DNA from: Marinimicrobium alkaliphilum | Lineage (GTDB): Bacteria > Pseudomonadota > Gammaproteobacteria > Pseudomonadales > Cellvibrionaceae | Direction: 5' to 3' | DNA length: 64,000 nucleotides | Assembly: GCF_003259155.1 (NCBI RefSeq) | Contig: NZ_QGMQ01000012.1 | Location: 16,974-80,973 of the forward strand | In this document: piece after piece, positions 29,303-40,387 of the stretch | Numbering within the stretch: position 1 is the first letter of the stretch | How the letters are laid out: each line of letters begins with the position of its first letter | Translations under genes and position numbers: made by a program | Notes under the pieces: generated by a model | What the model saw: the letters and a program-made list of their open reading frames with translations, nothing else | The model's database searches: none | What the model was told of the DNA's origin: nothing

Positions 29303-29379
29303 TCAAAATACTCCAGTAACACAATAAGTTGCAGCGTTGACGGCAAATTTAGCCACCCCAACACCGTAAAAGGCGCGCA
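29303..29379 (-). promoter_or_regulatory. Alpha-operon 5' leader (possible S4 target)
   Basis: The RNA between the promoter at 29380-29408 and rpsM is the position where S4 binds a pseudoknot and represses the alpha operon in E. coli. I did not work out a pseudoknot here; the call is by position and family knowledge. Confidence 0.35.
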
Positions 29380-29408
29380 AGGATAGCGGACAACTCACCA
29401 AAATGCAA
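29380..29408 (-). promoter_or_regulatory. Alpha-operon promoter
   Basis: Minus-strand TTGCAT (29403-29408), a 17-base spacer and TATCCT (29380-29385), followed by a G/C-rich start region (TGCGCGCC). It lies 78 bases before the rpsM ATG. Confidence 0.7.
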
Positions 29409-29412
29409 TAGC

Positions 29413-29430
29413 CGGGCGATTTCTCGCCCG
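29413..29430 (-). other. Hairpin upstream of the alpha-operon promoter
   Basis: Perfect seven-base stem CGGGCGA/TCGCCCG with a GAAA loop in the RNA. It sits just upstream of the rpsM -35 box and about 80 bases after rpmJ. Without a clear U-tract it may be a weak terminator or RNA-stability element at the end of the spc operon. Confidence 0.45.
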
Positions 29431-29491
29431 ACGACAGTCAACGCCCCCAGTTGTTCTTCGTTCTACGTCGGTAAGCCGAACTTGAGGCCAC

Positions 29492-29514
29492 CTAATAGTC
29501 TGAAGAACTATTAG
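29492..29514 (-). other. Hairpin overlapping the rpmJ stop codon
   Basis: Perfect eight-base stem CTAATAGT/ACTATTAG with a seven-base loop; the first arm contains the rpmJ TAA stop. Possibly a 3' stabiliser of the spc transcript. Confidence 0.45.
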
Positions 29515-29627
29515 CCTTGACGCTGCTTGTGACGCGGCTCGGCGCTGCAGATAACCCGCAGAACACCATTGCGACGCACCATTTTGCAGTTGCGGCAAAT
29601 CTTTTTAACAGAAGCACGAACTTTCAT
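29511..29627 (-). CDS. rpmJ: 50S ribosomal protein L36
   Basis: 38-residue L36, last gene of the spc operon. The protein is [20 protein letters not shown] plus an 18-residue remainder ending HKQRQG. Cysteines at 11, 14 and 27 and a histidine at 33 form the zinc-binding (C+) pattern. ATG at 29627, TAA at 29511. 27 bases after secY. Confidence 0.97.
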   Translation of the reverse strand: MKVRASVKKICRNCKMVRRNGVLRVICSAEPRHKQRQG

Positions 29628-29654
29628 GATCTAACCCCAAATTTCTCTACAGGC

Positions 29655-30992
29655 TCAGCGCGCGTTGCCGCTGCCGAAGCCCTGCAAGTTTGATTTCTTC
29701 ATCAGTGACTCATACTGATGGGACATCAGGTGAGCCTGAACCTGTGACATAAAGTCCATAACCACCACTACCACGATCAGCAGCGACGTACCGCCCAGAT
29801 AGAACGGAACGTTGGCGGCGACCACCAGGAATTGGGGCATCAGACAAACCACCGACATATAAATAGCACCCACCACTGTCAACTTGGTCAGGACACTATC
29901 AATATACTTCGCCGACTGCTCGCCCGGGCGGATGCCAGGGATATAAGCACCGGATTTTTTCAGGTTATCTGCTACTTCTTTCGGGTTAAACATCAACGCC
30001 GTGTAGAAGAAGCAAAAGAACGAAATCAGGCCGGCAAACAGAATCACGTTCAACGGCTGACCTGGGCCAATCGCCAACGCGAGCTCCTGCAAGAAGTTAC
30101 TCCACATGCCTTCACCGCCCTGACCAAACCATTGGGCGATAGACGCGGGGAAAAGCAGAATACTGCTGGCAAAAATCGCCGGAATAACGCCTGCCATATT
30201 GATCTTCAACGGCAAGTGGCTGGTCTGCGCGCTGTAACCGTGACGGCCTTGCTGACGCTTGGCATAGTTCACAGTGATGCGACGCTGAGCACGCTCGATA
30301 CGCACCACGACCCAAACAACCCCGAGTGCGATCACACCAATCACCAGCAGAGCCAGAATATGCAGATCACCTTGACGCGAACTCTCTGCTGCCTGGCCAA
30401 TAGCCCCGGGGAAACCCGCGACAATACCTGCAAAGATCAGCATTGAGATACCGTTGCCGATACCGCGCTCAGTCACCTGTTCACCCAGCCACATCATAAA
30501 GACGGCACCGGTTACCAGCGAAATTACCGCAATAAAGAAGAAGCTAAGACCGGCTTCGCCGCCATAGGCAAACCCGGAGAAGCTGACTGCCATTGCCATC
30601 GCCTGAACAGTGGCCAGAAACACCGTGCCGTAGCGGGTGTACTGGTTGATCTTGCGCCGACCGGCATCGCCTTCTTTCTTGAGCTGTTCCAGCGAGGGCG
30701 TCACGGCGGTCATCAACTGCATAATAATAGAGGCAGAGATGTACGGCATGATGCCCAGTGCCAGGATGCTCATCCGCTCCAGCGCGCCACCCGAGAACAT
30801 GTTAAACAGGCCCAGGATAGTATCCTGATTCTGGTTGAACAGGTTGGCGACCCGCTCCGGATCCAATCCAGGAACAGGAATATGCGTACCGATCCGGTAA
30901 ACCACAATCGCCAACAGCAAAAAGCGCAGGCGAGCCCAAAGCTCGCCTAACCCTTTCTGATTCGCTAACGGTATATTGCCGGGAGTTGCCAT
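29655..30992 (-). CDS. secY: Preprotein translocase subunit SecY
   Basis: Channel subunit of the SecYEG translocon in the inner membrane. 445 residues (E. coli 443) with ten hydrophobic helices. [22 protein letters not shown] at the start and [19 protein letters not shown] in the C-terminal half are family signatures. The ATG at 30992 lies five bases after GAGG; a GTG two codons upstream is less likely. Eleven bases after rplO. Confidence 0.98.
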   Translation of the reverse strand: MATPGNIPLANQKGLGELWARLRFLLLAIVVYRIGTHIPVPGLDPERVANLFNQNQDTILGLFNMFSGGALERMSILALGIMPYISASIIMQLMTAVTPSLEQLKKEGDAGRRKINQYTRYGTVFLATVQAMAMAVSFSGFAYGGEAGLSFFFIAVISLVTGAVFMMWLGEQVTERGIGNGISMLIFAGIVAGFPGAIGQAAESSRQGDLHILALLVIGVIALGVVWVVVRIERAQRRITVNYAKRQQGRHGYSAQTSHLPLKINMAGVIPAIFASSILLFPASIAQWFGQGGEGMWSNFLQELALAIGPGQPLNVILFAGLISFFCFFYTALMFNPKEVADNLKKSGAYIPGIRPGEQSAKYIDSVLTKLTVVGAIYMSVVCLMPQFLVVAANVPFYLGGTSLLIVVVVVMDFMSQVQAHLMSHQYESLMKKSNLQGFGSGNAR

Positions 30993-31003
30993 TGGCACCT
31001 CTT

Positions 31004-31438
31004 TTATTCTTCGACTTTTCCGCCCGCCGCTTCAATAGCAGCCTTGGCACCTTTAGTTACCGCCAAACCGCGGACAGTAACAGCCTTCTTGAGCTCGCCG
31101 GAAGCGAAAATCTTGGCTCGCTTGATGACAGAGCCGAGCACGTCGGCTTGCTTCAAGGTTTCCAGATCAATCACTTCACCTTCCACCTTGTTCAGCTCAC
31201 TCAGACGTACCTGGGCGCTAACACGACCGATACGAGAGGTGAAGCCGTACTTGGGCAGACGTTTCTGCAGCGGCATCTGACCGCCTTCAAAACCCGGCTT
31301 AACGGTACCGCCTGAGCGGGCTTTCAAACCTTTGTGGCCGCGACCTGCGGTTTTACCCAGGCCACTACCAATACCACGGCCGACGCGCTTTTTACTGTGC
31401 GTGCTGCCGGGAGCGGGACTCAGCGTATTAAGACGCAT
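31004..31438 (-). CDS. rplO: 50S ribosomal protein L15
   Basis: Late-assembling large-subunit protein. [20 protein letters not shown] and the glycine-rich [20 protein letters not shown] are diagnostic. 144 residues as in E. coli. One base after rpmD. Confidence 0.98.
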   Translation of the reverse strand: MRLNTLSPAPGSTHSKKRVGRGIGSGLGKTAGRGHKGLKARSGGTVKPGFEGGQMPLQKRLPKYGFTSRIGRVSAQVRLSELNKVEGEVIDLETLKQADVLGSVIKRAKIFASGELKKAVTVRGLAVTKGAKAAIEAAGGKVEE

Positions 31439-31439
31439 C

Positions 31440-31625
31440 TTACTCTCCCTCTACCTTAACCAGATAGTTCACTTTGTTAATCATGCCACGTACTGAGGGG
31501 GTGTCTTCCACCTCGACAGTGTGACCGATACGGCGCAGGCCCAAACCAGCTACGCTAGCCTTGTGACTCTGCAGTCGGCCGGCAGTGCTCTTGACCTGAG
31601 TCACTTTGATCATCTTCTTCGCCAT
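31440..31625 (-). CDS. rpmD: 50S ribosomal protein L30
   Basis: Small L30 protein, 61 residues (E. coli 59). [20 protein letters not shown] and [20 protein letters not shown] are typical. 37 bases after rpsE. Confidence 0.97.
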   Translation of the reverse strand: MAKKMIKVTQVKSTAGRLQSHKASVAGLGLRRIGHTVEVEDTPSVRGMINKVNYLVKVEGE

Positions 31626-31662
31626 GGTCGTATTCCGCTATCTAGTAATTGGCCAGAGCCAA

Positions 31663-32172
31663 TTAATTCAGAATGTCTTCTACACTTTTACCGCGCTTGG
31701 CAGCAACAGACTCCGGAGAGGTCATTGTCTGCAAGGCTTTAAAAGTGGCTCGAACAACGTTAACCGGGTTGGTGGAGCCATAGCACTTGGCCAACACGTT
31801 CTGAACGCCGGCAATCTCCAGCACTGAACGCATTGCACCACCCGCGATAACACCGGTACCGTCAGAAGCCGGCTGCATGTATACCTTAGAGGCGCCGTGG
31901 CTACCTTTTGTCGGATACTGAATGGTGTCACCATTAAGCTCTACGTCGATCATGTTACGACGGGCCGCTTCCATAGCTTTCTGAATCGCCAGAGGTACTT
32001 CACGTGCCTTACCGCGACCGAAGCCTACCTTACCATTACCATCGCCAACTACAGTCAGCGCAGTGAAGGCAAAGATACGACCACCCTTAACAGTCTTGGC
32101 AACACGGTTAACCTGAACCAGCTTTTCCTGGAGGCCCTCGTTATTGCCGTCATCTTTCTTAGTGTAAGCCAT
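31663..32172 (-). CDS. rpsE: 30S ribosomal protein S5
   Basis: Small-subunit protein important for decoding accuracy and mRNA entry. [20 protein letters not shown] and [20 protein letters not shown] match the S5 double-stranded RNA-binding domain. 169 residues (E. coli 167). Ten bases after rplR. Confidence 0.98.
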   Translation of the reverse strand: MAYTKKDDGNNEGLQEKLVQVNRVAKTVKGGRIFAFTALTVVGDGNGKVGFGRGKAREVPLAIQKAMEAARRNMIDVELNGDTIQYPTKGSHGASKVYMQPASDGTGVIAGGAMRSVLEIAGVQNVLAKCYGSTNPVNVVRATFKALQTMTSPESVAAKRGKSVEDILN

Positions 32173-32182
32173 ATCTCAACCC

Positions 32183-32533
32183 TTAGAATTCCAAACCAGC
32201 TTCACGCGCGGCGTCGGCCAGAGCCTTAACACGACCGTGGTAGCGGAAACCACTACGGTCAAAGGCAACCTGGGTTACACCAGCTGCTTTCGCGCGCTCG
32301 GCGATCAGCGTACCGACCGACTTGGCTGCGTCAACATTACCGGTTTTACCACCACGCAGATCTTTATCGAGAGTCGACGCACTCGCAAGCACCTTGGCGC
32401 CATCTTCGGCAATAATCTGGGCGTAAATGTGGCGCGGGGTACGGTGTACCGCCAGACGCTTGACGCTCAGTTCACGAATCTTGGCACGGGCACGGCGCGC
32501 ACGGCGAAGACGAGATAACTTCTTATCGCTCAT
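32183..32533 (-). CDS. rplR: 50S ribosomal protein L18
   Basis: 5S rRNA-binding protein of the central protuberance. [20 protein letters not shown] and the C-terminal [20 protein letters not shown] are diagnostic. 116 residues (E. coli 117). Confidence 0.98.
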   Translation of the reverse strand: MSDKKLSRLRRARRARAKIRELSVKRLAVHRTPRHIYAQIIAEDGAKVLASASTLDKDLRGGKTGNVDAAKSVGTLIAERAKAAGVTQVAFDRSGFRYHGRVKALADAAREAGLEF

Positions 32534-32543
32534 AACCTAGCCC

Positions 32544-33077
32544 TTACTTTTTCTTGGCTTCTTTACGATGTACTCGCTCATCGGCATACCGGATACCTTT
32601 GCCTTTATAGGGCTCTGGTTCGCGGAACGCGCGGATTTCCGCGGCTACCTGGCCGAGCTGCTGCTTATCAGCGCTCTTAAGTACAAGTTCAGTCTGACTG
32701 GTGGTCTCGGCAGTTACACCTTCGGGCAACGTATAGTTGACCGGGTGAGACAGACCCACAGACAGGTTTACAGTTTTGCCCTCGACTTTCACACGATAAC
32801 CAACGCCGACCAACTGCAGCTTCTTCTCGAAGCCCTTCTCGACGCCGTTTACCATGTTACTGACCAGAGCACGTGTGGTGCCCGCCAGTGCGCGGGTCTG
32901 CTTGGCACTGTTACGCGTGTTAAAGCTCAGAACACTATCATTCTGGACAACTTCAACATCAGCGTGAATCTGCAGTGCCAACGTACCTTTGCCGCCTTTA
33001 ACGCTCAGTTCCTGACCCTTGAGGGTAACAGTCACCGCGGCAGGTACTTCAACCGGACTATTTGCAACTCGTGACAT
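32544..33077 (-). CDS. rplF: 50S ribosomal protein L6
   Basis: Large-subunit protein near the factor-binding centre. MSRVANSPVEVPAAVTVTL, LVGVGYRVKVEGK and the C-terminal RAFREPEPYKGKGIRYADE are conserved. 177 residues as in E. coli. Confidence 0.98.
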   Translation of the reverse strand: MSRVANSPVEVPAAVTVTLKGQELSVKGGKGTLALQIHADVEVVQNDSVLSFNTRNSAKQTRALAGTTRALVSNMVNGVEKGFEKKLQLVGVGYRVKVEGKTVNLSVGLSHPVNYTLPEGVTAETTSQTELVLKSADKQQLGQVAAEIRAFREPEPYKGKGIRYADERVHRKEAKKK

Positions 33078-33089
33078 GACGACTTCCCG

Positions 33090-33482
33090 TTAAAAAACTG
33101 TGCAGAGGACTTCTCCGCCCACGCCAGCAGCGCGCGCGGCACGATCAGTCATAACACCTTGACTGGTAGAGACAATAGCAATTCCCAAACCGCCACGAAC
33201 GCTCGGCAGGGCTTCTTTACCAGCATAGTTACGCAAGCCTGGACGGCTTACACGGTCAAGCTCGGCGATTACCGGCTTGCCCTCAAAGTATTTCAGTTCG
33301 ACAGTAAGCTCAGGCTTTTCAGCCTCGGCCACTGCAAAACCGTTGATGTAGCCCTCGTCCGCGAGGACTTTGGCAACACTTGCCTTCAACTTTGAAGAAG
33401 GCATAGAAACTGACTCTTTACCGACACGCTGGGCGTTGCGGATGCGGGTCAGCATATCAGCCAAAGGATCTTGCATGCTCAT
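33090..33482 (-). CDS. rpsH: 30S ribosomal protein S8
   Basis: Central-domain 16S rRNA-binding protein; in E. coli also the repressor of the spc operon. [20 protein letters not shown] and the C-terminal [20 protein letters not shown] are typical. 130 residues as in E. coli. Confidence 0.98.
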   Translation of the reverse strand: MSMQDPLADMLTRIRNAQRVGKESVSMPSSKLKASVAKVLADEGYINGFAVAEAEKPELTVELKYFEGKPVIAELDRVSRPGLRNYAGKEALPSVRGGLGIAIVSTSQGVMTDRAARAAGVGGEVLCTVF

Positions 33483-33512
33483 CTGATTCTGCTCCTAAAA
33501 TTAGTCTCTGGC

Positions 33513-33818
33513 TTACCAGCTGGACTTAACCAGACCAGGGACATCACCGCGCATCGCTGCTTCACGCAGTTTGTGACGGCACAGACCGAATTTACGATAA
33601 ACGCCGTGCGGACGACCGGTCACGCGGCAGCGATTACGCGCTCGAGCGGGGCTGGCATCGCGCGGCAGCTTTTGAAGCTTGACCTGCGCTTCCCATACCT
33701 GCTCTTCAGCGGATTCGGGGTTAGCAATAATCGCCTTCAGTTCAGCACGCTTAGCAGCATACTTCTGAACGGTCCGAGCACGCTTAACTTCGCGAGCAAT
33801 CATCGATTTCTTAGCCAT
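33513..33818 (-). CDS. rpsN: 30S ribosomal protein S14
   Basis: Long, zinc-free form of S14, 101 residues as in E. coli. [20 protein letters not shown] and [20 protein letters not shown] are diagnostic. 11 bases after rplE. Confidence 0.98.
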   Translation of the reverse strand: MAKKSMIAREVKRARTVQKYAAKRAELKAIIANPESAEEQVWEAQVKLQKLPRDASPARARNRCRVTGRPHGVYRKFGLCRHKLREAAMRGDVPGLVKSSW

Positions 33819-33829
33819 GGTATTACCCC

Positions 33830-34369
33830 TTATCCTTTGAACGGAAAGTCAAACGCCTTCAACAGGGCGCGACCTTCTTCGTCGTTGCGTGCACTGGTAG
33901 TGATACAAATATCCATACCACGCAGCTTGTCGATCTTGTCGTAGTCAATCTCGGGGAAAATGATCTGCTCATTAACACCCATAGAGAAGTTGCCGCGACC
34001 GTCGAACTGCTTCGGGCTAATACCACGGAAATCACGCTCACGCGGGATCGCGATGGAGACCAGGCGATCGAGGAACTCGTACATACGATCCTGACGCAGA
34101 GTCACCTTGGCACCGATGGGCCAACCATCGCGAATCTTGAAGCCAGCGATCGACTTTCGGGCCTTGGTAACAATTGCTTTCTGACCTGCGATTTTCTCGA
34201 GGTCCGCAACTGCGTTTTCCAAGACTTTCTTGTCGCCCACTGCTTCACCAACACCCATATTCAGGGTGATCTTGGTGATGCGCGGCACTTCCATCACGTT
34301 CGCCAAGCCCAGCTCTTCTTTCAGCTTGGGGGCGAGTTCTTTTCTGTAAATTTCTTTAAGCCTAGCCAT
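33830..34369 (-). CDS. rplE: 50S ribosomal protein L5
   Basis: 5S rRNA-binding protein that contacts P-site t[23 protein letters not shown] and [20 protein letters not shown] are conserved. 179 residues as in E. coli. Six bases after rplX. Confidence 0.98.
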   Translation of the reverse strand: MARLKEIYRKELAPKLKEELGLANVMEVPRITKITLNMGVGEAVGDKKVLENAVADLEKIAGQKAIVTKARKSIAGFKIRDGWPIGAKVTLRQDRMYEFLDRLVSIAIPRERDFRGISPKQFDGRGNFSMGVNEQIIFPEIDYDKIDKLRGMDICITTSARNDEEGRALLKAFDFPFKG

Positions 34370-34375
34370 GTCTAC

Positions 34376-34693
34376 TTACGCCTCTACGGCTTCGCCATTG
34401 GATTTGAAAACACGAACCTTGTCGCCGTTCTCAAGGATCTTGAAGCCCACGCGATCAGCTTTGCTGGTTGCCGGGTTGAAAATGGCAACATTGGAAGCCT
34501 GAATCGCCGCTTCTTTTTCAACGATTCCGCCGGGGACGCCCAGTTGCGGATTCGGTTTCTGGTGCTTCTTCACCATGTTGACGCCGGAAACAATCAGGCG
34601 CTCGTCGTCGAGCACGCGGACAACTTTCCCGCGCTTACCTTTGTCACGCCCAGCGATAACAATCACTTCGTCATCACGTTTAATCTTACGCAT
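34376..34693 (-). CDS. rplX: 50S ribosomal protein L24
   Basis: Assembly initiator with a KOW motif ([20 protein letters not shown], residues 8-27). 105 residues (E. coli 104). 33 bases after rplN. Confidence 0.98.
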   Translation of the reverse strand: MRKIKRDDEVIVIAGRDKGKRGKVVRVLDDERLIVSGVNMVKKHQKPNPQLGVPGGIVEKEAAIQASNVAIFNPATSKADRVGFKILENGDKVRVFKSNGEAVEA

Positions 34694-34726
34694 TTGCCTG
34701 CCCTCGAATCTCTGCTTCGTCAGTGC

Positions 34727-35095
34727 TTAGAGCACTTCCGGCGCCAGAGAAATGATTTTCATGAATTTCTCGCCGCGCAGTTCGCGGGTAACGGGCCCGA
34801 AAATACGGGTACCCACCGGGGCATCCTGGTTGTTCAGCAGCACGGCCGCGTTATCGTCGAACTTGATCAAAGAACCGTCCTGACGACGCACACCTTTTTT
34901 GGTGCGCACTACTACCGCTTTCATCACCTGGCCTTTCTTGACCTTGCCGCGCGGAATCGCTTCCTTCACGGTCACCTTGATGATGTCACCAACGGCTGCG
35001 TAACGACGGTGGGAGCCGCCAAGAACCTTGATGCATTGGACCCGGCGCGCGCCGCTATTGTCAGCTACATCTAAGTAGGTTTCTGTTTGAATCAT
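34727..35095 (-). CDS. rplN: 50S ribosomal protein L14
   Basis: Interface protein forming intersubunit bridges. [20 protein letters not shown] and the C-terminal [20 protein letters not shown] are diagnostic. 122 residues. 36 bases after rpsQ, with no visible promoter; the first spc-operon gene by the E. coli definition. Confidence 0.98.
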   Translation of the reverse strand: MIQTETYLDVADNSGARRVQCIKVLGGSHRRYAAVGDIIKVTVKEAIPRGKVKKGQVMKAVVVRTKKGVRRQDGSLIKFDDNAAVLLNNQDAPVGTRIFGPVTRELRGEKFMKIISLAPEVL

Positions 35096-35131
35096 CGTCC
35101 GTCTCCGAAACTTTCAATGCCGCTGAATCGA

Positions 35132-35398
35132 TTAGATTTCAGCCGCGCGCTCATCAATATTAACTAAAGCCCAGGACTTGGTCTTGGCCAGAGGGCGTGA
35201 TTCCGCGATGGTTACGCGATCGCCAATCCGGCACTCATTGTTCTCGTCATGAGCCTTCAACTTGGTAGACTTGCTGAGATACTTGCCGTACAACGGGTGT
35301 TTCACCCGGCGCTCGATCAGCACAGTAATGGTTTTATCCATTTTGTCGCTAACGACTTTACCAGTCAGCGTACGAGCCTGATTTTCTGCCTGAGACAT
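35132..35398 (-). CDS. rpsQ: 30S ribosomal protein S17
   Basis: Primary 16S rRNA-binding protein with an OB fold. [20 protein letters not shown] and [20 protein letters not shown] are conserved. 88 residues (E. coli 84). Last S10-operon gene. Confidence 0.98.
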   Translation of the reverse strand: MSQAENQARTLTGKVVSDKMDKTITVLIERRVKHPLYGKYLSKSTKLKAHDENNECRIGDRVTIAESRPLAKTKSWALVNIDERAAEI

Positions 35399-35399
35399 C

Positions 35400-35591
35400 T
35401 TAGTTACCTGCCTTTTGGTTAAGCACCGTTTTGATGCGAGCTATGTTCTTGCGAGCCGCCTTCAACAGATGCGTCTGACCCAGCTGGCCGGTGGACGCCT
35501 GCATACGCAGTTTAAACTGGTCTTTGAGTTGCTCGACCAGCTCGCTGTTCAGCTCTTCAACGGACTTTTCCCGGAGTTCTGAAGCTTTCAT
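35400..35591 (-). CDS. rpmC: 50S ribosomal protein L29
   Basis: Small helical protein near the tunnel exit. [20 protein letters not shown] is typical. 63 residues from the ATG at 35591, which overlaps the rplP stop by one base (TGATG). A GTG one codon earlier is less likely. Confidence 0.97.
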   Translation of the reverse strand: MKASELREKSVEELNSELVEQLKDQFKLRMQASTGQLGQTHLLKAARKNIARIKTVLNQKAGN

Positions 35592-36004
35592 CACATCACC
35601 GAACGTTTTACAAAAGTTGTATTAATAGGCAACTTGGCCGCGGCCAGCTCAAAAGCTTCACGCGCCAGTTCCTCGCTCACGCCGTCCATTTCATACAGGA
35701 CTCTGCCCGGACGAATCTGAGCTACCCAATATTCGACGTTGCCCTTACCTTTACCCTGACGCACTTCCAGGGGCTTCTCGGTAATCGGCTTGTCCGGAAA
35801 AACGCGAATCCAAATTTTACCGCCCCGCTTGATATGGCGAGTCATTGCACGACGCGCCGCCTCAATTTGACGAGCAGTAAGGCGTCCACGTCCAGTCGCC
35901 TTCAGGCCGAAATCGCCGAAGCTAACTTTGGAGCCGCGGTGAGCCAAGCCGCGATTGCGACCTTTCTGTTGCTTACGAAACTTCGTACGCTTTGGTTGCA
36001 GCAT
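35591..36004 (-). CDS. rplP: 50S ribosomal protein L16
   Basis: Large-subunit protein that helps position A-site t[33 protein letters not shown] core ([20 protein letters not shown]) and the MDGV segment are conserved. 137 residues (E. coli 136). Contains the arginine-rich GKGKGN loop. Confidence 0.98.
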   Translation of the reverse strand: MLQPKRTKFRKQQKGRNRGLAHRGSKVSFGDFGLKATGRGRLTARQIEAARRAMTRHIKRGGKIWIRVFPDKPITEKPLEVRQGKGKGNVEYWVAQIRPGRVLYEMDGVSEELAREAFELAAAKLPINTTFVKRSVM

Positions 36005-36016
36005 CTTGCGTACCCC

Positions 36017-36697
36017 TTATTTAGACTTTGAGCCTTTTTTCTTGGATGCCGCTTCGGTCTCTTCTACCTGACCGATAACCTCACCCTTGAAAATCCAAAC
36101 TTTAACACCAATGATGCCGTATGTTGTTGCTGCTTCTGCGGTTGAATAATCAATATCAGCGCGCAAAGTGTGCAGCGGCACACGACCTTCACGGTACCAC
36201 TCGGTGCGAGCAATCTCAGCACCACCCAGGCGGCCACCCACCTGGATCTTGATGCCTTCAGCGCCTTGGCGCATGGCATTTTGAACAGCGCGCTTCATGG
36301 CACGACGGAACATCACTCGACGCTCCAACTGCTGAGCAACGCTCTGCGCCACCAAAGAAGCATCCAGATCAGGCTTGCGAATCTCTTCAATATTGATATG
36401 AACAGGCACGCCCATCTGCTTGCTGACTTCGGAGCGCAGCCGATCAACATCTTCGCCTTTCTTACCAATCACGATACCCGGACGGGCCGTATGAATGGTA
36501 ATTCGCGCGGTGTTGGCCGGACGCTCAATTTCTACCCGGCTGACAGATGCACTTGCCAGTTTCTTCTGAATGTACTCGCGCACTTCCAGATCATTATTGA
36601 GTTTGTCTGCGTAGTTTTCGCGGTCCGCATACCAAACTGAAGTATGCTTTTTAACGATACCCAGACGAATACCTGTCGGATGTACTTTCTGACCCAT
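36017..36697 (-). CDS. rpsC: 30S ribosomal protein S3
   Basis: mRNA-entry protein with helicase function. [20 protein letters not shown], the KH-domain [15 protein letters not shown] and [13 protein letters not shown] are diagnostic. 226 residues (E. coli 233), with a lysine-rich tail (KKKGSKSK). Confidence 0.98.
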   Translation of the reverse strand: MGQKVHPTGIRLGIVKKHTSVWYADRENYADKLNNDLEVREYIQKKLASASVSRVEIERPANTARITIHTARPGIVIGKKGEDVDRLRSEVSKQMGVPVHINIEEIRKPDLDASLVAQSVAQQLERRVMFRRAMKRAVQNAMRQGAEGIKIQVGGRLGGAEIARTEWYREGRVPLHTLRADIDYSTAEAATTYGIIGVKVWIFKGEVIGQVEETEAASKKKGSKSK

Positions 36698-36710
36698 AAC
36701 GCCTGCTCTC

Positions 36711-37043
36711 TTACTGGTCGGCTACTTTAACGGTGATATGACAAGTTTGCTTGACAATGCGATCGGCACGGCCTTTGGCGCGCGGCTTGATACGCTTAAG
36801 TCGAACACCTTCGTCTACAAAAATCGTAGACACTTTCAACTCGTCAACATCGGCACCTTCGTTGTGCTCGGCATTCGCAATTGCAGATTCGAGCACCTTC
36901 TTGACAATCACTGCACCTTTCTTATTGCTGAAAGCCAGGATATCAAGTGCGTCTTCAACGCCTTTTCCGCGAATTTGATCGGCCACCAAACGCGCTTTTT
37001 GCGCCGACAGACGAGCACCGCTTAACTTTGCTGCTACTTCCAT
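36711..37043 (-). CDS. rplV: 50S ribosomal protein L22
   Basis: Protein lining the peptide exit tunnel. [20 protein letters not shown] and the beta-hairpin loop [20 protein letters not shown] are conserved. 110 residues as in E. coli. Confidence 0.98.
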   Translation of the reverse strand: MEVAAKLSGARLSAQKARLVADQIRGKGVEDALDILAFSNKKGAVIVKKVLESAIANAEHNEGADVDELKVSTIFVDEGVRLKRIKPRAKGRADRIVKQTCHITVKVADQ

Positions 37044-37068
37044 CGTATTACCTCGTAGGCACTAGCGC

Positions 37069-37347
37069 TTAGCGCTTTTTCGCTTTCTTGTCTGCAGCGT
37101 GACCACGATAAGTACGGGTAGCTGCAAACTCGCCAAATTTATGTCCAACCATCTCTTCGTTTACCAGAACGGGAACGTGCTGACGACCGTTGTGTACGGC
37201 GATAGTCAGACCCACCATTTCCGGCATAACCATAGAGCGGCGAGACCAAGTTTTAATCGGACGACGATCGTTTTTCTCGATCGCTGCCTCGACCTTCTTA
37301 ATCAGGTGAAGGTCGATAAACGGACCTTTCTTCAGTGAACGTGGCAC
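37069..37347 (-). CDS. rpsS: 30S ribosomal protein S19
   Basis: Small-subunit head protein. [20 protein letters not shown] and [20 protein letters not shown] are diagnostic. 92 residues as in E. coli. Confidence 0.98.
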   Translation of the reverse strand: MPRSLKKGPFIDLHLIKKVEAAIEKNDRRPIKTWSRRSMVMPEMVGLTIAVHNGRQHVPVLVNEEMVGHKFGEFAATRTYRGHAADKKAKKR

Positions 37348-37378
37348 TGTTGCTTCCTCTAATTAGTTGCTGGGTCGC

Positions 37379-38206
37379 TTACTTTTTACCGCGACGGCGA
37401 ACAATCATATTGTTGGTGCGCTTGTTCTTGCGGGTCTTGTAGCCTTTAGTCGGCACACCCCAAGGACTCACAGGATGACGCCCACCAGAGGTACGACCTT
37501 CACCACCACCGTGCGGGTGATCGACCGGGTTCATCGCAACACCGCGAACGGTAGGACGAACACCGCGCCAACGCTTGGCACCAGCCTTACCCAGAGAGCG
37601 CAGGCTGTGCTCACTGTTTGACACTTCGCCCAGGGTAGCACGACACTCGGCCAAAACCTTACGGGTCTCGCCACTGCGCAGGCGCAGGGTGGCGTAAACG
37701 CTGTCCCGAGCGACCAACTGACAAGAAGCACCCGCTGAGCGCGCCAACTGAGCACCTTTACCCGGCTTGAGTTCAACCGCGTGAACAACACTACCCACCG
37801 GAATGTTACGCATCGGCAGGGCATTGCCCGGCTTGATCGGCGCCGCATCACCCGAATAAACAACATCACCAGCCTTCAGGCCTTTGGGTGCAATAATGTA
37901 GCGACGCTCGCCATCGGCATAGCACACCAGAGCAATAAACGCGGTGCGATTCGGATCATACTCCAAACGCTCCACTTTTGCGGGGATTCCATCTTTATTG
38001 CGACGGAAATCCACAACGCGATAGTGTTGCTTGTGGCCACCACCAACGTGGCGGGTGGTAATCCGGCCGTTGTTGTTACGACCACCGGTTTTGCTCTTCT
38101 TTTCCAGCAACGGCGCGTAGGGCGCACCTTTGTGCAAGTCCGGACTAACGACACTTACAACAAAGCGGCGACCGGGCGAGGTTGGTTTACGTTTTACAAT
38201 AGGCAT
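37379..38206 (-). CDS. rplB: 50S ribosomal protein L2
   Basis: Most conserved large-subunit protein, needed for peptidyl transferase activity and subunit joining. [20 protein letters not shown], the [20 protein letters not shown] core and C-terminal [20 protein letters not shown] (active-site histidine region) are present. 275 residues (E. coli 273). Confidence 0.99.
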   Translation of the reverse strand: MPIVKRKPTSPGRRFVVSVVSPDLHKGAPYAPLLEKKSKTGGRNNNGRITTRHVGGGHKQHYRVVDFRRNKDGIPAKVERLEYDPNRTAFIALVCYADGERRYIIAPKGLKAGDVVYSGDAAPIKPGNALPMRNIPVGSVVHAVELKPGKGAQLARSAGASCQLVARDSVYATLRLRSGETRKVLAECRATLGEVSNSEHSLRSLGKAGAKRWRGVRPTVRGVAMNPVDHPHGGGEGRTSGGRHPVSPWGVPTKGYKTRKNKRTNNMIVRRRGKK

Positions 38207-38219
38207 TGCAACAATCCTC

Positions 38220-38516
38220 TTACTCAGCTACCGCAAAGTCGATATCTTGACCTTGCTCGAGACGGACGTAGGCTTTCTTCCAGTCGCTGCGTTTGCCAAC
38301 ACCATAGCGCGTACGCTTGGTCTTACCTTTGACATTCAGCACGCGCACAGCTTCGACCTTAACGTCGAAAAGCTCCTGAACAGCCGTTTTGATTTCGAGC
38401 TTGGTAGCACTCGGCAATACTTTAAAGACGACCTGGTTACCGGCATCACCCGCGGTAGCGGACTTCTCGGAAACCACCGGGCCGAGTAGCACCTTATAGA
38501 CGCGTTCTTGGTTCAT
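38220..38516 (-). CDS. rplW: 50S ribosomal protein L23
   Basis: Tunnel-exit protein that docks trigger factor and [23 protein letters not shown] and [20 protein letters not shown] are conserved. 98 residues (E. coli 100). Overlaps rplD by four bases, implying translational coupling. Confidence 0.98.
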   Translation of the reverse strand: MNQERVYKVLLGPVVSEKSATAGDAGNQVVFKVLPSATKLEIKTAVQELFDVKVEAVRVLNVKGKTKRTRYGVGKRSDWKKAYVRLEQGQDIDFAVAE

Positions 38517-39127
38517 CCCAGGATCTCCTCGATTTTCTTGAGCGCGGGCACGGTAACGACCACTTTATCGAAGCGAATCAAGCTGACGGGATCGATGGCC
38601 TGAACATCACAAACATCCACTTTATGGAGGTTGCGTGAAGCCAGGTACAAGTTCTCGTCAATCGACTCGGTAACGATCAGCGCTTCTTTCAGGTCAAACT
38701 GTGCCAATTGCTGGACCAATGACTTGGTCTTGGGCGCATCCACCTCGAACTGCTCAACCACAACCAGACGATCCTGGCGATTCAGCTCGGACAGAATGCA
38801 GCGCAGCGCGGCACGATACATCTTCTTGTTCAGTTTCTGCTCGAAATTACGCGGCTGGGCAGCAAAGGTAACACCACCTGAACGCCACAGCGGGCTGCGA
38901 ATTGTGCCCGCACGTGCGCGACCGGTGCCCTTTTGGCGCCAGGGCTTCTTGCCACCACCAGAAACGGCTGCGCGGTTCTTCTGAGCTTTAGTGCCCTGAC
39001 GGGCGCCGGCCATATAGGCCATAACAGCCTGATGAACCAGATCTTGATTAAACTCTTTCCCGAAAGCGACTTCGGATACGTTCAACGTACCGTTAGCACC
39101 GCCGGGAGTTACAATATTTAATTCCAT
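38513..39127 (-). CDS. rplD: 50S ribosomal protein L4
   Basis: Tunnel protein; in E. coli also represses the S10 operon and controls attenuation. [20 protein letters not shown] (about 62-81) is the conserved extended loop. 204 residues (E. coli 201). Confidence 0.98.
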   Translation of the reverse strand: MELNIVTPGGANGTLNVSEVAFGKEFNQDLVHQAVMAYMAGARQGTKAQKNRAAVSGGGKKPWRQKGTGRARAGTIRSPLWRSGGVTFAAQPRNFEQKLNKKMYRAALRCILSELNRQDRLVVVEQFEVDAPKTKSLVQQLAQFDLKEALIVTESIDENLYLASRNLHKVDVCDVQAIDPVSLIRFDKVVVTVPALKKIEEILG

Positions 39128-39147
39128 GGTCGATTCCCCTCGGATAC

Positions 39148-39792
39148 TTAACCGTTACTGCGTGCTTTGACAGCAGGACGCACAATAACGTCGCCGCCTG
39201 GCGCACCAGGGATGGCACCCTTCACAAGCAGCAAGTTGCGCTCGGCATCAACGCGAACCACCTCAAGATTCTGAACGGTTACACGCTCAGAGCCCATATG
39301 GCCTGACATTTTTTTGCCTTTGAATACGCGACCGGGAGTTTGACACTGGCCGATAGAGCCAGGGGCACGGTGAGACAGGGAGTTACCATGGGTGGCGTCC
39401 TGCATGGAGAAATTCCAGCGCTTGACGGTACCCGCGAATCCCTTACCTTTGGAGATACCGGTGACATCGATCGTTTGACCTGCTTCAAAGGTAGAAACAG
39501 TGATCTCAGCACCTACTTCGAATGCTTCTTGTGCATCGTTGCGCAGTTCCCAGATGCCGCGACCAGCTTCGGCGTTTGCCTTAGCATAGTGGCCAGCAAC
39601 AGGCTTGCTCACACGGGAGGCACGGCGAGAACCAACAGCAACCTGCACAGCAGAGTAGCCATCAGTGTCGACGGTTTTTACCTGGGTAATGCGATTGGGT
39701 TCAACCTCAATCACAGAAACCGGGATAGAAACACCGTCATCGGTAAAAATACGAGTCATACCGCTTTTGCGGCCGACAATACCAATCGTCAT
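39148..39792 (-). CDS. rplC: 50S ribosomal protein L3
   Basis: Assembly initiator near the peptidyl transferase centre. [20 protein letters not shown] and the central [20 protein letters not shown] are diagnostic; the Gln normally methylated in the [14 protein letters not shown] loop is present. 214 residues (E. coli 209). Confidence 0.98.
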   Translation of the reverse strand: MTIGIVGRKSGMTRIFTDDGVSIPVSVIEVEPNRITQVKTVDTDGYSAVQVAVGSRRASRVSKPVAGHYAKANAEAGRGIWELRNDAQEAFEVGAEITVSTFEAGQTIDVTGISKGKGFAGTVKRWNFSMQDATHGNSLSHRAPGSIGQCQTPGRVFKGKKMSGHMGSERVTVQNLEVVRVDAERNLLLVKGAIPGAPGGDVIVRPAVKARSNG

Positions 39793-39858
39793 GTTGTTAA
39801 CCTCGTTAGTGTACGGGGCTTTTACCCGCTATGGCCGCCCATTTCAGAGCGTTACACA

Positions 39859-39883
39859 GGCTTGGGCAATGTAGGCCCAAGCC
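39859..39883 (-). other. rpsJ-rplC intercistronic hairpin
   Basis: Perfect nine-base stem GGCTTGGGC/GCCCAAGCC with a seven-base loop, in the 104-base spacer between rpsJ and rplC. No U-tract follows. Function unknown; it is placed to tune expression of rplC and later genes relative to rpsJ. Confidence 0.55.
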
Positions 39884-39896
39884 ATTAAACATTTAC

Positions 39897-40232
<336 letters not shown>

Positions 40233-40287
40233 TTAAAGAACTTCCATCCTGGCGTCAGCCCCTTGGGCCGTGCAAAATGGAGGCGCA

Positions 40288-40316
40288 ATTCTAATGGTGG
40301 ACCCCGCCCCTGTCAA
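40288..40316 (-). promoter_or_regulatory. S10-operon promoter
   Basis: Minus-strand TTGACA (40311-40316), 17-base spacer and TAGAAT (40288-40293), an almost perfect sigma70 promoter with a G/C-rich start region (TGCGCC). It leaves a leader of about 70 bases before rpsJ. Confidence 0.9.
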
Positions 40317-40387
40317 GGGATATGGCGAAATCCTGCGTAAATATCTTACTTCAAGAGCAAAAGCTCTAAAAATCAACAACTTATAAT

